A stretch of DNA of 64,000 nucleotides, taken from NCBI RefSeq assembly GCF_014646915.1, contig NZ_BMOE01000011.1:68223-132222 (forward strand), read 5' to 3'. Origin of the DNA: Deinococcus aquiradiocola (GTDB lineage: Bacteria > Deinococcota > Deinococci > Deinococcales > Deinococcaceae). The stretch's first letter is position 1, and every line of letters starts with the position of its first letter. Below, piece by piece: positions 40,110 to 50,287 of this stretch. Under the pieces are notes generated by a model. That model was not told the DNA's origin, searched no databases, and saw nothing but the letters and a program-made list of their open reading frames with translations. Position numbers and translations under genes: made by a program.

Positions 40110-40937
40110 ATGCGAGCAGAGATCAGGCACGTCACCGAGTACCGGTACCAGGAGCCCGTGTGGGACTCCTTCAACGAAGTTCGCCTGCATCCCATCCGGG
40201 ACGAACGGCAGAACGTCCTCGCCTTCGACATCAGCGTCACGCCCGACGTGCCCGCCAGTTCGCACCGCGACTACTTCGGGAACCTCATCCACCACGTGCA
40301 CGTGCACGAACGGCACACGCTGCTGCGCATCGAGGCGCGCACGCTGGTCGTCACGTACCCGTCCCGCGTACCCGCACCGGCCGCCGTCCGCAGCCTGGAC
40401 GCGCACCGCGACGAACTGACCGAGTACCTGATCGCGTCGCCCCGCATCCCGCACGGCCGCTGGGCAGACGTGTTCGAGGTGACCGCCCCCCTGCGGGACG
40501 CCGACCTGCACGGCTTCCTGATGGACCTCACGCGCGCCCTGTACCGCCGCTTCACGTACTCGCCCGGCGCGACCGACGTGCGCACCCCCCTGTCGACGTT
40601 CGCGCAGACGGGACGCGGCGTGTGCCAGGACTACGCGCACGCCATGCTCGGCATCTGCCGGTCGCTCGGCATTCCGGCCCGGTACGTGAGCGGGTACATC
40701 TACGCCGGGGCGAACTTCGTGGGCGCCGAAGCCAGTCACGCGTGGGTGGAAGCGTACCTGCCCGGCACCGGCTGGGTCGGGTACGACCCCACCAACAACA
40801 CCGAGGTGGTGGAAGCCCACGTCAAGATCGGGCACGGCCGCGACTACGGCGACGTGTCACCCATCAGCGGCAGCTATCACGGCAGCACCAGAGGCGTGCT
40901 GGACGTGGAAGTGAAAGTCTACGACCAGGAGCAGTGA
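40110..40937 (+). CDS. Transglutaminase-like cysteine protease family protein
   Basis: 275 residues. The N-terminal beta region (MRAEIRHVTEYRYQEPVWDS) is followed by a transglutaminase core: Cys in GRGVCQDYAHAML, His in SHAWVEAYLPGTGWVGYD and the Asp of YDPTNN. Cytoplasmic (no signal). Third gene of the ATP-grasp/alpha-E/transglutaminase set, 136 bases after the second. It may cleave or transamidate the product of the ATP-grasp enzyme. Its TGA stop (40935-40937) is the left flanking triplet of MITE copy D. Confidence 0.9.
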   Translation: MRAEIRHVTEYRYQEPVWDSFNEVRLHPIRDERQNVLAFDISVTPDVPASSHRDYFGNLIHHVHVHERHTLLRIEARTLVVTYPSRVPAPAAVRSLDAHRDELTEYLIASPRIPHGRWADVFEVTAPLRDADLHGFLMDLTRALYRRFTYSPGATDVRTPLSTFAQTGRGVCQDYAHAMLGICRSLGIPARYVSGYIYAGANFVGAEASHAWVEAYLPGTGWVGYDPTNNTEVVEAHVKIGHGRDYGDVSPISGSYHGSTRGVLDVEVKVYDQEQ

Positions 40938-41123
40938 AACGGGTTCGGTCCGATGACAGGGATGCCGGGAACAGCGCCGTCATCCCTTCCCGGGCAGATC
41001 ACCGCCCGTGACTGGTACAGCTCCGCACGAGAGGGACGCCTGCCCGCTTCCATCTCCTCCAGACCGGACCTGCCGGTGCCCTTGTCGCTCGGCTGAACTT
41101 CAGGAGTCCAACTCAAAACCGTA
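40938..41123. mobile_element. MITE-like repeat, copy D (186 bp, forward, worn)
   Basis: Begins AACGGGTTCGGTCCGATG and ends ACTCAAAACCGTA. Left flank is TGA, the transglutaminase stop; right flank is CGA (41124-41126), one mismatch from a duplication. The GGGATGCCGG arm and the GCTCGGCTGAACTTC arm are recognisable. Its central module is a longer variant (GTGACTGGTACAGCTCC), shared with copy E. Confidence 0.8.
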
Positions 41124-41168
41124 CGAAACGGCGCGCCGCCCGGACCGGCGGCAGGCGACCACGCTCAG

Positions 41169-41211
41169 AAGAACAGGAAATGCGCCCGGACCTGTCCACG
41201 GTCCGGGCGCA
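41169..41211 (-). terminator. Terminator of the A-type Fe-S carrier gene
   Basis: TGCGCCCGGACC, loop TGTCCAC, GGTCCGGGCGCA: a perfect 12-bp stem. On the minus strand it is followed by TTTCCTGTTCTTC, a U-rich though interrupted tail. 18 bases after the stop at 41229. Confidence 0.75.
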
Positions 41212-41228
41212 CGCGTTTACCTCTGCAC

Positions 41229-41651
<423 letters not shown>

Positions 41652-41772
41652 GCGGAAACCATAGCAAACCGTCCGGGTTTCAAAGGTGCCCCGAACCATA
41701 AAGCCACCCCCCCCATCGCGGGAGGCACCTGAAAGGGTTTTGCGGTGCTCCGTTGGGTACGCTGGGGTCAGC

Positions 41773-43539
41773 ATGCACAGTTCTCTGACTCCCGTTCCGT
41801 CTGCCCTCTCGGTCCTGTCGCGGCTGGCGCGGGACGTGGCCGAGCACGCCCAGACCCGTGAGGCCCTGCAGGCCGTCACGCAGGCGGCCCTGGACCTCAC
41901 GTCCGGCCGCGCGGCGGCCCTCCTGCCGCTCTCGCCGGACGGTGAGCCCTGCGCGGGCGTCCTCGCGGGGGACGTGGGCGTGGCGGAGGCGCTGCTGCCC
42001 GCCGACCGGGCGGCCTTCCAGGCGGGGCCGGGTGAGCGGGCGGTGCTGGAGCGGCAGCGGGTGCTGCAGGACGAGGGGGAGGCGGGGTGGCTGGTGGCGT
42101 TGCCGCTCGCGGCCGGGCAGGGCGCGCTCGGCACGCTGACGGTGCGGCGCGCTGAGCCGTTCGGGCCGGAGGACCTGGCGGCGCTGGAGGTCGTGGCGGG
42201 CCTCGCGGCGGGCCTGCTGGCGCGCGAGCAGCTGGAACGCGACTGTGCGGCGATGACCCTGACGGACGCCCTGACGGGCCTGCCGCGCGGGCCGCTGCTG
42301 CGGGACCGGCTGGAGCAGGCGCTCGCGCGGACGGCCCGTGACCGCTCGCCGTGCGCGCTGCTGTCCATCGACCTGGATCACTTCGGGCGGGTGAACGAGG
42401 AGTACGGGCGGGCGCTGGGCGACCGGGCGCTCGCGACGGCCGCCGCGCGCCTGCGGGCCTCCGTGCGCGCCACCGACACCGTGGCGCGCACGGAAGGCGA
42501 CCGGTTCGTGGTGCTGCTGGGCGGCCTGCACGGCGTTCAGCAGGCCCTGCTGGTCGCCGAGAAGGTGCGGCTGGTGCTGAGCGTGCCCATGAACCTGCCG
42601 GGCGCGAGCGTGACGCTGGGCGCGTCCATCGGCGTGAGTCTCGCCCCGCCGCACGGGCAGCAGCCGGAGGAGCTGTGCGCGCTGGCGAAGCAGGCGGCCC
42701 GGCAGGCCAAACGGCACGGGCGGGGCCTCGTGTGGCTCGCGCAGCTGCCGGGCAGCGGGTCACCGGAGCGGCGTGCGGCACTCACGCAGGACCTGCAGGG
42801 CGCCCTGGAGCGCGGCGAGATCGGCGTGCATTACCAGGAGCAGTTCGGGCCGGACGGTGAGCCGTGCGGGGTGGAGGCGCTGGCCCGCTGGACCTCGCCG
42901 CGCTGGGGGAGCGTCACGCCGACGGAGTTCATTCCCCTCTGCGAGGACGACGACCTGATCGTGCCGCTGGGGACGTGGGTGCTGCGCGAGGCCGTCACGC
43001 AGCTGGCACACTGGCGTGCGGCGGGCCTGCCGTACGCGCGCGTGGCCGTGAACGTCTCCCCCGTCCAGTTCCTGCGTCCGGATTTCGAGCGGGTGGTGCG
43101 TGCCGCGCTGGACGACAGCGGCCTGCCGCCCGCCTGCCTGGAACTGGAGCTGGGTGAGGCGTTCGTCGCGTCGCACCAGTCGGTGATCACGCAGCGGCTG
43201 CACGCGCTGCGCGGCCTGGGCGTGCGGGTCGTGCTGGACGATTTCGGGACGGGCGGGTCGGGGCTCGCCGCGCTGATGCAGGTGCCGCTGGACGGCCTGA
43301 AGATCGACCGGCAGTTCCTGCGGGAGGACACGTCCGCGCCGCTGCGGGAGGGGCGCGGCGTGACGGCCAGCATTGCCATGGCGCACGCGCTGGGGCTGGA
43401 CGTGGTGCTGGAGGGCGTGGAGACGTCCGCGCACCTCGCCCTGGCGCGCCGGGCCGGGTGCGGACGCACGCAGGGCTTCCTGCAGGGCCGTCCCCGACCG
43501 GCCGAGGAGATCGGCGCGCATCCCGGCGTGTCCCGCTGA
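41773..43539 (+). CDS. GAF-like/GGDEF/EAL protein, probable c-di-GMP phosphodiesterase
   Basis: 588 residues. The N-terminal about 150 residues look like a GAF domain ([20 protein letters not shown]). In the GGDEF domain ([20 protein letters not shown]...) the active motif reads EGDRF, so cyclase activity is unlikely. The EAL domain looks complete: [49 protein letters not shown] and QGF. It would hydrolyse c-di-GMP with input from the GAF part. Start at 41773, with TACGCT 9 bases upstream. The HD-GYP protein at 53406 acts on the same messenger. Confidence 0.88.
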   Translation: MHSSLTPVPSALSVLSRLARDVAEHAQTREALQAVTQAALDLTSGRAAALLPLSPDGEPCAGVLAGDVGVAEALLPADRAAFQAGPGERAVLERQRVLQDEGEAGWLVALPLAAGQGALGTLTVRRAEPFGPEDLAALEVVAGLAAGLLAREQLERDCAAMTLTDALTGLPRGPLLRDRLEQALARTARDRSPCALLSIDLDHFGRVNEEYGRALGDRALATAAARLRASVRATDTVARTEGDRFVVLLGGLHGVQQALLVAEKVRLVLSVPMNLPGASVTLGASIGVSLAPPHGQQPEELCALAKQAARQAKRHGRGLVWLAQLPGSGSPERRAALTQDLQGALERGEIGVHYQEQFGPDGEPCGVEALARWTSPRWGSVTPTEFIPLCEDDDLIVPLGTWVLREAVTQLAHWRAAGLPYARVAVNVSPVQFLRPDFERVVRAALDDSGLPPACLELELGEAFVASHQSVITQRLHALRGLGVRVVLDDFGTGGSGLAALMQVPLDGLKIDRQFLREDTSAPLREGRGVTASIAMAHALGLDVVLEGVETSAHLALARRAGCGRTQGFLQGRPRPAEEIGAHPGVSR

Positions 43540-43597
43540 CGCGCGCACAGGCGCGCCGGGACGTGGCGCCGTGAAGCAGATGCTCTAGGCTGACGGC

Positions 43598-44851
<1,254 letters not shown>

Positions 44852-44861
44852 CGGCCGGTCA

Positions 44862-45124
44862 TACGATTTTGATCCGATTACAGGGATGACGGAAACAGCG
44901 CCGACATCCCTTCTTGGGCAGAACGGGAGGAGTGGCGTGGCCAGCCGCGTCCGTTCACGACGATACGCCCTGCAGGACGCCTGCCCGCTTCTTGGGCAGA
45001 ACAGCGCCCATGACTGGCACAGCTCCACAGGAGGGGACGCCTGCCCGCTTCCATCTCCTCCAAACCGTACTTGTTGGTGCCCTTGTCGCTCGGCTGAACT
45101 CCAAAAGTTCAGCTCAAAATCGTA
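44862..45124. mobile_element. MITE-like repeat, copy E (263 bp, forward, expanded)
   Basis: Begins TACGATTTTGATCCGATTAC and ends CAGCTCAAAATCGTA. The two ends carry the same change (TACGA/TCGTA), so the terminal repeats changed together. Direct repeats TCA flank it (44859-44861 and 45125-45127); the right one is the TGA stop of the PadR gene. The centre is duplicated: CTTGGGCAGAAC occurs at about 44913 and 44991, and GACGCCTGCCCGCTTC occurs twice. This is the longest copy. Confidence 0.9.
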
Positions 45125-45793
45125 TCAGAGGTCGGTGGGGGCGGTGCCTGGCTCGGTGCCGGGCTGGGTGTCGTCCTCGGCCAGCAGGCGGTACAGGGCC
45201 TTGCGGGCGGTGTTGACGATGCCGGCGGCCTCCCTGGTCTGGTGGGGGGTGCCGGTCTGCGCGACCTGCTGGGCGGCGCTCATCAGGGCGTGCAGCGCCT
45301 GGCGGAGTTCCATGCGGTCGCCGTGGCGGCCGGTGTCGTCCTGGGGGGTCCAGGGGGACTGGAGGGCGTCGGCGTTCTCCTGGACGTAGGTGCGGCCCGC
45401 CTCGGTGAGGGCGTAGGCCTTCTTGCCGTCCTGGGGCTGCACCTCGATCAGGCCCTCGTCTTCGAGCTGTGAGAGGGCGGGGTACATGCTGCCGGGGCTG
45501 GGCTGCCAGAGGCCGCCGCTGCGCTGCGCGGTCTCCTGGATCATGCTGTAGCCATTGCGGGGCGCTTCGGCGAGCAGCGCGAGGATGGCGAGGCGCAGGT
45601 TGCCGACCTTGGCGCGGGGGCCCCGGGGGCCGCCCCGGAAGTCGGGTCGGCCGCGGCCTTCGGGGTCGCCGAAGCCGAAGCGGGGGCCGCCGGGGCGGTG
45701 GCCGTAGGCGCGGCAGCCGTGGCCGTGGGAGCGGTGGTTCTCGTCGGTGGACTGGAAACCGTAGGGGCGGGGTCTGTGGGTGTGGTTGTGCAT
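45125..45793 (-). CDS. PadR family transcriptional regulator
   Basis: 222 residues. A 60-residue N-terminal extension rich in His, Gly, Pro and Arg precedes the winged helix (LRLAILALLAEAPRNGYSMI, SGGLWQPSPGSMYPALSQLE, EGLIEVQPQDGKKAYALTEA) and the C-terminal dimer helix. The His-rich head (HNHTHRPRP, HRSHGHGCRAYGH) could bind metal. AGGAGG lies 8 bases before the ATG. The promoter region carries a double palindrome that should be its own operator (45812-45843). Its target besides itself is not visible. The stop codon is the target triplet of MITE copy E. Confidence 0.9.
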   Translation of the reverse strand: MHNHTHRPRPYGFQSTDENHRSHGHGCRAYGHRPGGPRFGFGDPEGRGRPDFRGGPRGPRAKVGNLRLAILALLAEAPRNGYSMIQETAQRSGGLWQPSPGSMYPALSQLEDEGLIEVQPQDGKKAYALTEAGRTYVQENADALQSPWTPQDDTGRHGDRMELRQALHALMSAAQQVAQTGTPHQTREAAGIVNTARKALYRLLAEDDTQPGTEPGTAPTDL

Positions 45794-45811
45794 CTGAACG
45801 CTCCTCCTGAG

Positions 45812-45851
45812 CGATATATCGAAGATAGTCTTACGATATATCGCCTGTCAA
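45812..45851 (-). promoter_or_regulatory. PadR promoter with two CGATATATCG operators
   Basis: The minus strand has TTGACA (45846-45851), an 18-bp spacer and TATCTT (45822-45827). The perfect palindrome CGATATATCG occurs at 45834-45843 (inside the spacer) and 45812-45821 (just after the -10), centres 22 bp apart, i.e. two helical turns. A repressor dimer pair bound there would block the promoter: clear autoregulation. Confidence 0.85.
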
Positions 45852-45871
45852 GAGGTCGGCTCACTCCTGCC

Positions 45872-47212
45872 CTACGCGGGCCGCACCAGCCGCCCCCGCG
45901 CCGCCCCCAGCACCTGCCCCTGCGCGAAGACCCGCTCGCCGCGCAGCCACACCTCCCGCACCTGCCCCCGGTACGTTCCGCCCAGGTACGGACTCGTCTG
46001 CGGCCAGCGGTTGAGCAGCGCCTCCCGCCGCAGCTCCGCGCGGGCCTCCACGTCCACCAGCGCAAAATCCGCGTCCATCCCGGCCGTCAGTTCCCCCTTC
46101 CCGGCCAGCCGGAAGCGCCGCGCCGGAGCGGACGACAGCAGCTGCGTCAGGCGCGGCAGCGTCAGGCCGCGCTCCTCGCCGTGCGTCAGCATGGCCTGCA
46201 GTGTGCTCTGCACGCCCGCGACGCCGCCCCACACCCGGAAGGGATTCGGGGCGGTCTTCAGGTCCGGGCTGCACGGCGAGTGGTCCGATCCCACCGTGTC
46301 GATGCGCCCGTCCAGCACCGCCGCCCACAGTTCGTCCCGCACCTGCGCGGAACGCAGCGGCGGCGCGCACTTCAGGGCCGCTCCCACGCGCAGCAGGTCG
46401 TCCTCGGTGAAGCTCAGGTAGTGCGGGCAGGTCTCGGCCGTCACGTCCACGCCCTCCGCGCGTGCCTGCGCGATCAGGGCCGCGCCCTCGCCGCTGCTCA
46501 CGTGCACCACGTGCAGGCGGCAGCCCGTCTCGCGTGCCAGCACGAGCGCCTCCCGGATGGCGTCCAGCTCGGCCCGCACGGGGCGGCTCTGCAGGTACTC
46601 GCGCCACGACGCGCCCGGCCCGTCCAGCGCCGCCTGCAGCTGCGCCGTGAGTGCGTCCGACTCGGCGTGCACCGCGACCGGCAGGCCCAGCGCGGCCGCC
46701 GCGCGCATGCCCTCGTGCAGCACGTCGCCGTGCGCCGCCGGGAACTCCCGGATGCCGCTCCCGCTCATGAAGGCCTTGAAGCCCAGCACGCCCGCCTCCG
46801 CCAGTTCCGGCAGGTGCTCCAGGTTCACGGGCGTCAACCCGCCCCACAGCGCGAAATCCGCGTGCGACGCCCGGCCCGCCGCCGCGAGCTTCGCGGCGAA
46901 GGTCGCGCGGTCCAGCAGCGGCGGGTCGCTGTTGAGCGGCATGTCCGCGAAGGTCGTCCCGCCGCCTGCCAGCAGCGCCGACGACCCGGTCTGCAGGCCC
47001 TCCCAGTCCGCGCGGCCCGGTTCGTTGAAGTGCACGTGCACGTCCACCCCGCCCGGCAGGACGTGCAGCCCGGACGCGTCCACCTCCTGCCGCGCCGTCC
47101 CCGCGAGGTCCGGCGAGACGGCGTACAGCACGCCGCCCTCCACGCCCAGATCGAGCCGCTGCACGCCCTGGGGCGTCACCACCTGTCCACCACGCACGAT
47201 GAGGTCAAACAT
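45872..47212 (-). CDS. Cyclic amidohydrolase, allantoinase/dihydroorotase family
   Basis: 446 residues. DxHxH metal motif in VDVHVHFNEPGRADWEGLQT, carbamylated Lys in GVLGFKAFMSGSG, metal His in VAVHAESD and LHVVHVSSGEG, and catalytic Asp in VGSDHSPCSP. ETCPHYLSF and the WGGVAGVQSTL segment are closer to allantoinase than to dihydroorotase. No other purine-catabolism genes are adjacent, so the substrate remains open. The start at 47212 has TACACT 6 bases upstream (leaderless). Divergent from chrA, with back-to-back promoters. Confidence 0.85.
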   Translation of the reverse strand: MFDLIVRGGQVVTPQGVQRLDLGVEGGVLYAVSPDLAGTARQEVDASGLHVLPGGVDVHVHFNEPGRADWEGLQTGSSALLAGGGTTFADMPLNSDPPLLDRATFAAKLAAAGRASHADFALWGGLTPVNLEHLPELAEAGVLGFKAFMSGSGIREFPAAHGDVLHEGMRAAAALGLPVAVHAESDALTAQLQAALDGPGASWREYLQSRPVRAELDAIREALVLARETGCRLHVVHVSSGEGAALIAQARAEGVDVTAETCPHYLSFTEDDLLRVGAALKCAPPLRSAQVRDELWAAVLDGRIDTVGSDHSPCSPDLKTAPNPFRVWGGVAGVQSTLQAMLTHGEERGLTLPRLTQLLSSAPARRFRLAGKGELTAGMDADFALVDVEARAELRREALLNRWPQTSPYLGGTYRGQVREVWLRGERVFAQGQVLGAARGRLVRPA

Positions 47213-47306
47213 GCGGCGAGTGTAGCGGCACGCGAACCCTGCGGCGAGTGGAGCGGCACGCGCCCGTGCGGGGCACATGCGGCCCGGCAGCCGTTACCCT
47301 GGAACG

Positions 47307-48518
47307 GTGCGCGCGACCGTCCCTGCTGTCCTTGAACTCTTCACGGTTTTCCTGAGGCTCGGCCTGACGAGTTTCGGCGGGCCGGTCGCGCACCTCGGGT
47401 ACTTCCGGGCGGAACTGGTCGAGCGGCGCGGCTGGCTGGACGACGAGGCGTACGCGGACCTCGTGGCGCTGTGCCAGGTGCTGCCCGGCCCGGCCAGTTC
47501 GCAGGTCGGGATGGGCGTGGGCCTGCTGCGCGCGGGCGGCTGGGGCCTCGTGGCGGCGTGGCTGGGCTTCACGCTGCCGAGCGCCCTGCTGATGTTCGGG
47601 TTCGCGCTCACCGTGACGCGCGCGGGGCACGCGCTGCAGGGCGGTCTGGACGGTGCGGGCTGGCTGGCGGGCCTGAAGGTCGCGGCGCTGGCCGTGGTGG
47701 CGCAGGCGGTGGCGGGCATGGCGCGCACCCTCACGCCGGACGCGGCACGGTTGAGCGTGGCGGCGCTCGTGGCGGGCGCGGTCCTCGTGTTCCCGCAGGG
47801 GTGGGTGCAGCCGCTCGCGCTGCTGCTGGCGGGCGTGGCCGGGTGGCGCGCCCTGCCCGCCCCGGACCTCGGGCGGCTCGACCGGCTGCACGTCACGCTG
47901 TCCCGCCGTGCGGGGGCCGCCCTGATCGGCGCGTGCGGCGCGCTGCTCGTGGCACTGCCGCTGCTCGCGTCGGCCTTCCCGCGCGCGGACGTGCAGCTGT
48001 TCGACCGCTTCGTGCGGGCGGGCGCGCTCGTGTTCGGGGGTGGGCACGTGGTGCTGCCGCTGCTGCAGGCGGCCGTCGTGCCGCAGTTCCTGGACGCGGG
48101 GACCTTCGTGGCCGGGTACGGGGCGGTGCAGGCGATGCCGGGACCGCTGTTCACCTTCGCGAGCTACCTGGGCGCTGCCTCCCGCAGTGGCCTGAATCCC
48201 GCGTGGGCGGCACTCGTCACGACGTGCGGGGTGTTCCTGCCCGCCGCGCTGCTCGTGGCGGGCGCCCTGCCGTTCTGGAACGACCTGCGTGCCCGGCCCG
48301 GCGTGCGGCGCGCCCTGGCGGGCCTGAATGCCGGAGTGGTCGGGCTGCTGCTGGCGGCGCTGTACTCGCCGGTCTTCACGAGCGCGGTGGAGGGCGGCAT
48401 GCGTGGCCGGACCGAGGTGGCGCTCGCCCTGGTCACGTACGTGGCGCTCACGGCGTGGCGGGTGCCGCCGTGGGCGGCGGTGCTGTGCTGCGCGGGGGTG
48501 GGTCATGTCCTCCTCTGA
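47307..48518 (+). CDS. chrA: Chromate transporter (CHR family), two-domain
   Basis: 403 residues, about 10-12 membrane segments in two homologous halves. GLTSFGGPVAHLGYFRAELV in the first half and GALVFGGGHVVLPLLQAAVV in the second are the paired CHR motifs, together with CQVLPGPASSQVGMGVGLL and QAMPGPLFTFASYLG. Predicted to export chromate or a related oxyanion. GTG 47307 is the start, with TACCCT 6 bases upstream (leaderless); ATG 47277 lies before that promoter. Overlaps the next gene by 14 bases. Confidence 0.93.
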   Translation: MRATVPAVLELFTVFLRLGLTSFGGPVAHLGYFRAELVERRGWLDDEAYADLVALCQVLPGPASSQVGMGVGLLRAGGWGLVAAWLGFTLPSALLMFGFALTVTRAGHALQGGLDGAGWLAGLKVAALAVVAQAVAGMARTLTPDAARLSVAALVAGAVLVFPQGWVQPLALLLAGVAGWRALPAPDLGRLDRLHVTLSRRAGAALIGACGALLVALPLLASAFPRADVQLFDRFVRAGALVFGGGHVVLPLLQAAVVPQFLDAGTFVAGYGAVQAMPGPLFTFASYLGAASRSGLNPAWAALVTTCGVFLPAALLVAGALPFWNDLRARPGVRRALAGLNAGVVGLLLAALYSPVFTSAVEGGMRGRTEVALALVTYVALTAWRVPPWAAVLCCAGVGHVLL

Positions 48519-49722
48519 CGCTCCGCTGGTCCTGCCGTCGCCCGCACTGGTCGTGCTGATCGGCGTGCGGGACGACGTGCGCGCGGCCTTCGCGGCCCGG
48601 CACTTCCCGCCGGAGGAACGCTGCGCCACCCTGGATGCGGCCGGAAAGCGTCTGACGGCCGGGCAGCCCGCCGTGCTGAACGCGCCGCACCTGACGCCCG
48701 ACGCGCGCGCGGACGCGGTCCTGCTCGCGCGGGCGCAGCACGTCCCGGCGGTCGCCGTGGTCCTCGACCCGGACGGGCACGACCCGGACTCCGCCACGCG
48801 CCGCGCCGTCGCCGCACTGCGCGCCGGTCTGGGCGGCCCCGACGCGCCCGCCCTGCCGCTGGAGGGCTTCCGGGAGGTGCGGCGCGTCCGGCGACCGGAC
48901 TTGCTCCCGGCGGGCGGCGTGACGCGCGTCCCGCTGCGCCCGGACCGCCGCGACCTGAGCGGCCCGTTCGACGTGGTGGGCGACGTGCACGGCTGCCTGC
49001 CGGAACTGCTGGACCTGCTCGGCCTGCTCGGGTACGCGGTGCAGGGGGAGCAGGTCACGCCGCCGCCCGGCCGGACGCTGGTGTTCGTGGGCGACCTGAC
49101 GGACCGCGGGCCGGACTCGCCGGGCGTGCTGCGCCTCGTGGGGGGGATGCTCGCGGCAGGCACGGCACTGTGCGTGCAGGGCAACCACGACGCCAAACTG
49201 CTGCGCGCCCTGAGCGGCCACGCCGTCAAGGTCACGCACGGCCTGGAAGTCACGCTCACGCAGCTGGACCACGCGCCGCCGGACGCCCGGACGGACGCGT
49301 GCGCGCTGCTGGCGGGCCTGCCGCACCACCTCGTGCTGGACGGCGGGCGGCTGGTGGTGGTGCACGCGGGCCTGCCCGAACGGCTGCACGGGCGCGACAG
49401 TGCCCGCGTGTGGAGTCACGCGCTGTACGGCGAGACCGCGAAAGGTGAACTGGACGCGCAGGGCCTCCCGCTGCGGCTCGACTGGGCGGCCGGATACCAC
49501 GGTCAGGCCATCGTCGCGTACGGACACACGCCGGTCCAGGCGGCCCGCTGGCGCAGCCGGACCGTGAACCTCGACACCGGCTGCGTGTTCGGGGGGAGTC
49601 TCACGGCGCTGCGGTACCCGGAGCTCGTGACGTTCAGCGTGCCTGCCCGGGCCGTGTACCGCGAGGCGGCCCGCGCGCCCCTGCCGCTCGCGCCGGGCGA
49701 GGACGTGCCGCCCGGCCCGTGA
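48505..49722 (+). CDS. Pnkp-like protein: degenerate kinase domain plus metallophosphoesterase
   Basis: 405 residues. Residues about 13-150 follow the pattern of a polynucleotide-kinase domain, but the P-loop GxxxxGKS/T is replaced (VVLIGVRDDVRAAFAARHF), so ATP binding is unlikely. The C-terminal calcineurin-like phosphoesterase is complete: DVVGDVHGCLPELLDL, VFVGDLTDRGPDS, CVQGNHDAKL, VVVHAGLPERL and AYGHTPV. It resembles the phosphatase of bacterial Pnkp RNA repair or PrpE-type Ser/Thr phosphatases. The start overlaps chrA by 14 bases. No ligase or methyltransferase partner is nearby. Confidence 0.82.
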   Translation: MSSSDAPLVLPSPALVVLIGVRDDVRAAFAARHFPPEERCATLDAAGKRLTAGQPAVLNAPHLTPDARADAVLLARAQHVPAVAVVLDPDGHDPDSATRRAVAALRAGLGGPDAPALPLEGFREVRRVRRPDLLPAGGVTRVPLRPDRRDLSGPFDVVGDVHGCLPELLDLLGLLGYAVQGEQVTPPPGRTLVFVGDLTDRGPDSPGVLRLVGGMLAAGTALCVQGNHDAKLLRALSGHAVKVTHGLEVTLTQLDHAPPDARTDACALLAGLPHHLVLDGGRLVVVHAGLPERLHGRDSARVWSHALYGETAKGELDAQGLPLRLDWAAGYHGQAIVAYGHTPVQAARWRSRTVNLDTGCVFGGSLTALRYPELVTFSVPARAVYREAARAPLPLAPGEDVPPGP

Positions 49723-49743
49723 CGGGTGCTCCGTGACGGGTCT

Positions 49744-50130
49744 TCAGGGCATGCGGACGGCGTCGCAGTTGTCGTTCGTGCCTTCCTGAGCTGCCTCGTC
49801 CACCACGACCTGCTCGCCCTTGCCCACGAAGCCCAGGCAGCGTGCCTGGGCGCGCAGTTCGTCCGGGTCGCTCGCGTGCGCCTGCGCTTCCTTCAGGACG
49901 CGGATGTCGGTGCTGAGGGCGGCGTTTTCGCGCTGCACGGCCCGCGTCTCCTGCTGCCACGCGTACGTGCGGTACAGGCTGTTCCCGATCAGGAACGTGA
50001 TCTGCACCGTGCCGAGCCCGGCCAGCAGGCAGGCGATCATCATGGAGACGGGAACCCGGTGCAGGTCGGACCAGGAGGGCCACTTGCGCAGCCAGAGGGG
50101 GCGATTCCAGGACGGTGGACGCAGACGCAC
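49744..50130 (-). CDS. FtsB/DivIC-like septum formation initiator
   Basis: 128 residues. Basic cytoplasmic N terminus (RLRPPSWNRPLWLRKWPSW), one TM (SMMIACLLAGLGTVQITFLI), then a coiled coil (YAWQQETRAVQRENAALSTD) and a Cys-containing tail (ARCLGFVGKGEQVVV). The layout is that of FtsB/DivIC, a bitopic divisome linker, though the identity is low. GTG 50130 is the start because TACACT lies exactly 6 bases upstream. Confidence 0.72.
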   Translation of the reverse strand: MRLRPPSWNRPLWLRKWPSWSDLHRVPVSMMIACLLAGLGTVQITFLIGNSLYRTYAWQQETRAVQRENAALSTDIRVLKEAQAHASDPDELRAQARCLGFVGKGEQVVVDEAAQEGTNDNCDAVRMP

Positions 50131-50287
50131 GCAGCGAGTGTAGCGTGCGGCCCTGTGCCGCTCGTGTGGAACGCGTCCTGCCGCCCGGAGGGGGCCGCGC
50201 CCGGGTGCCTGCCGCGTCCGGCGAGGCGCGGTATTTGTTGCGCCCGCAGCCGCAACGGCGTTCACGTGCAGCGGTTACACTGCCCGC

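Noticed and set aside
45872..47212. Dihydroorotase of pyrimidine synthesis (pyrC)
   Set aside because: The WGGVAGVQ and DHSPC segments are nearer to allantoinase, and no pyr genes are adjacent. Left as a cyclic amidohydrolase.
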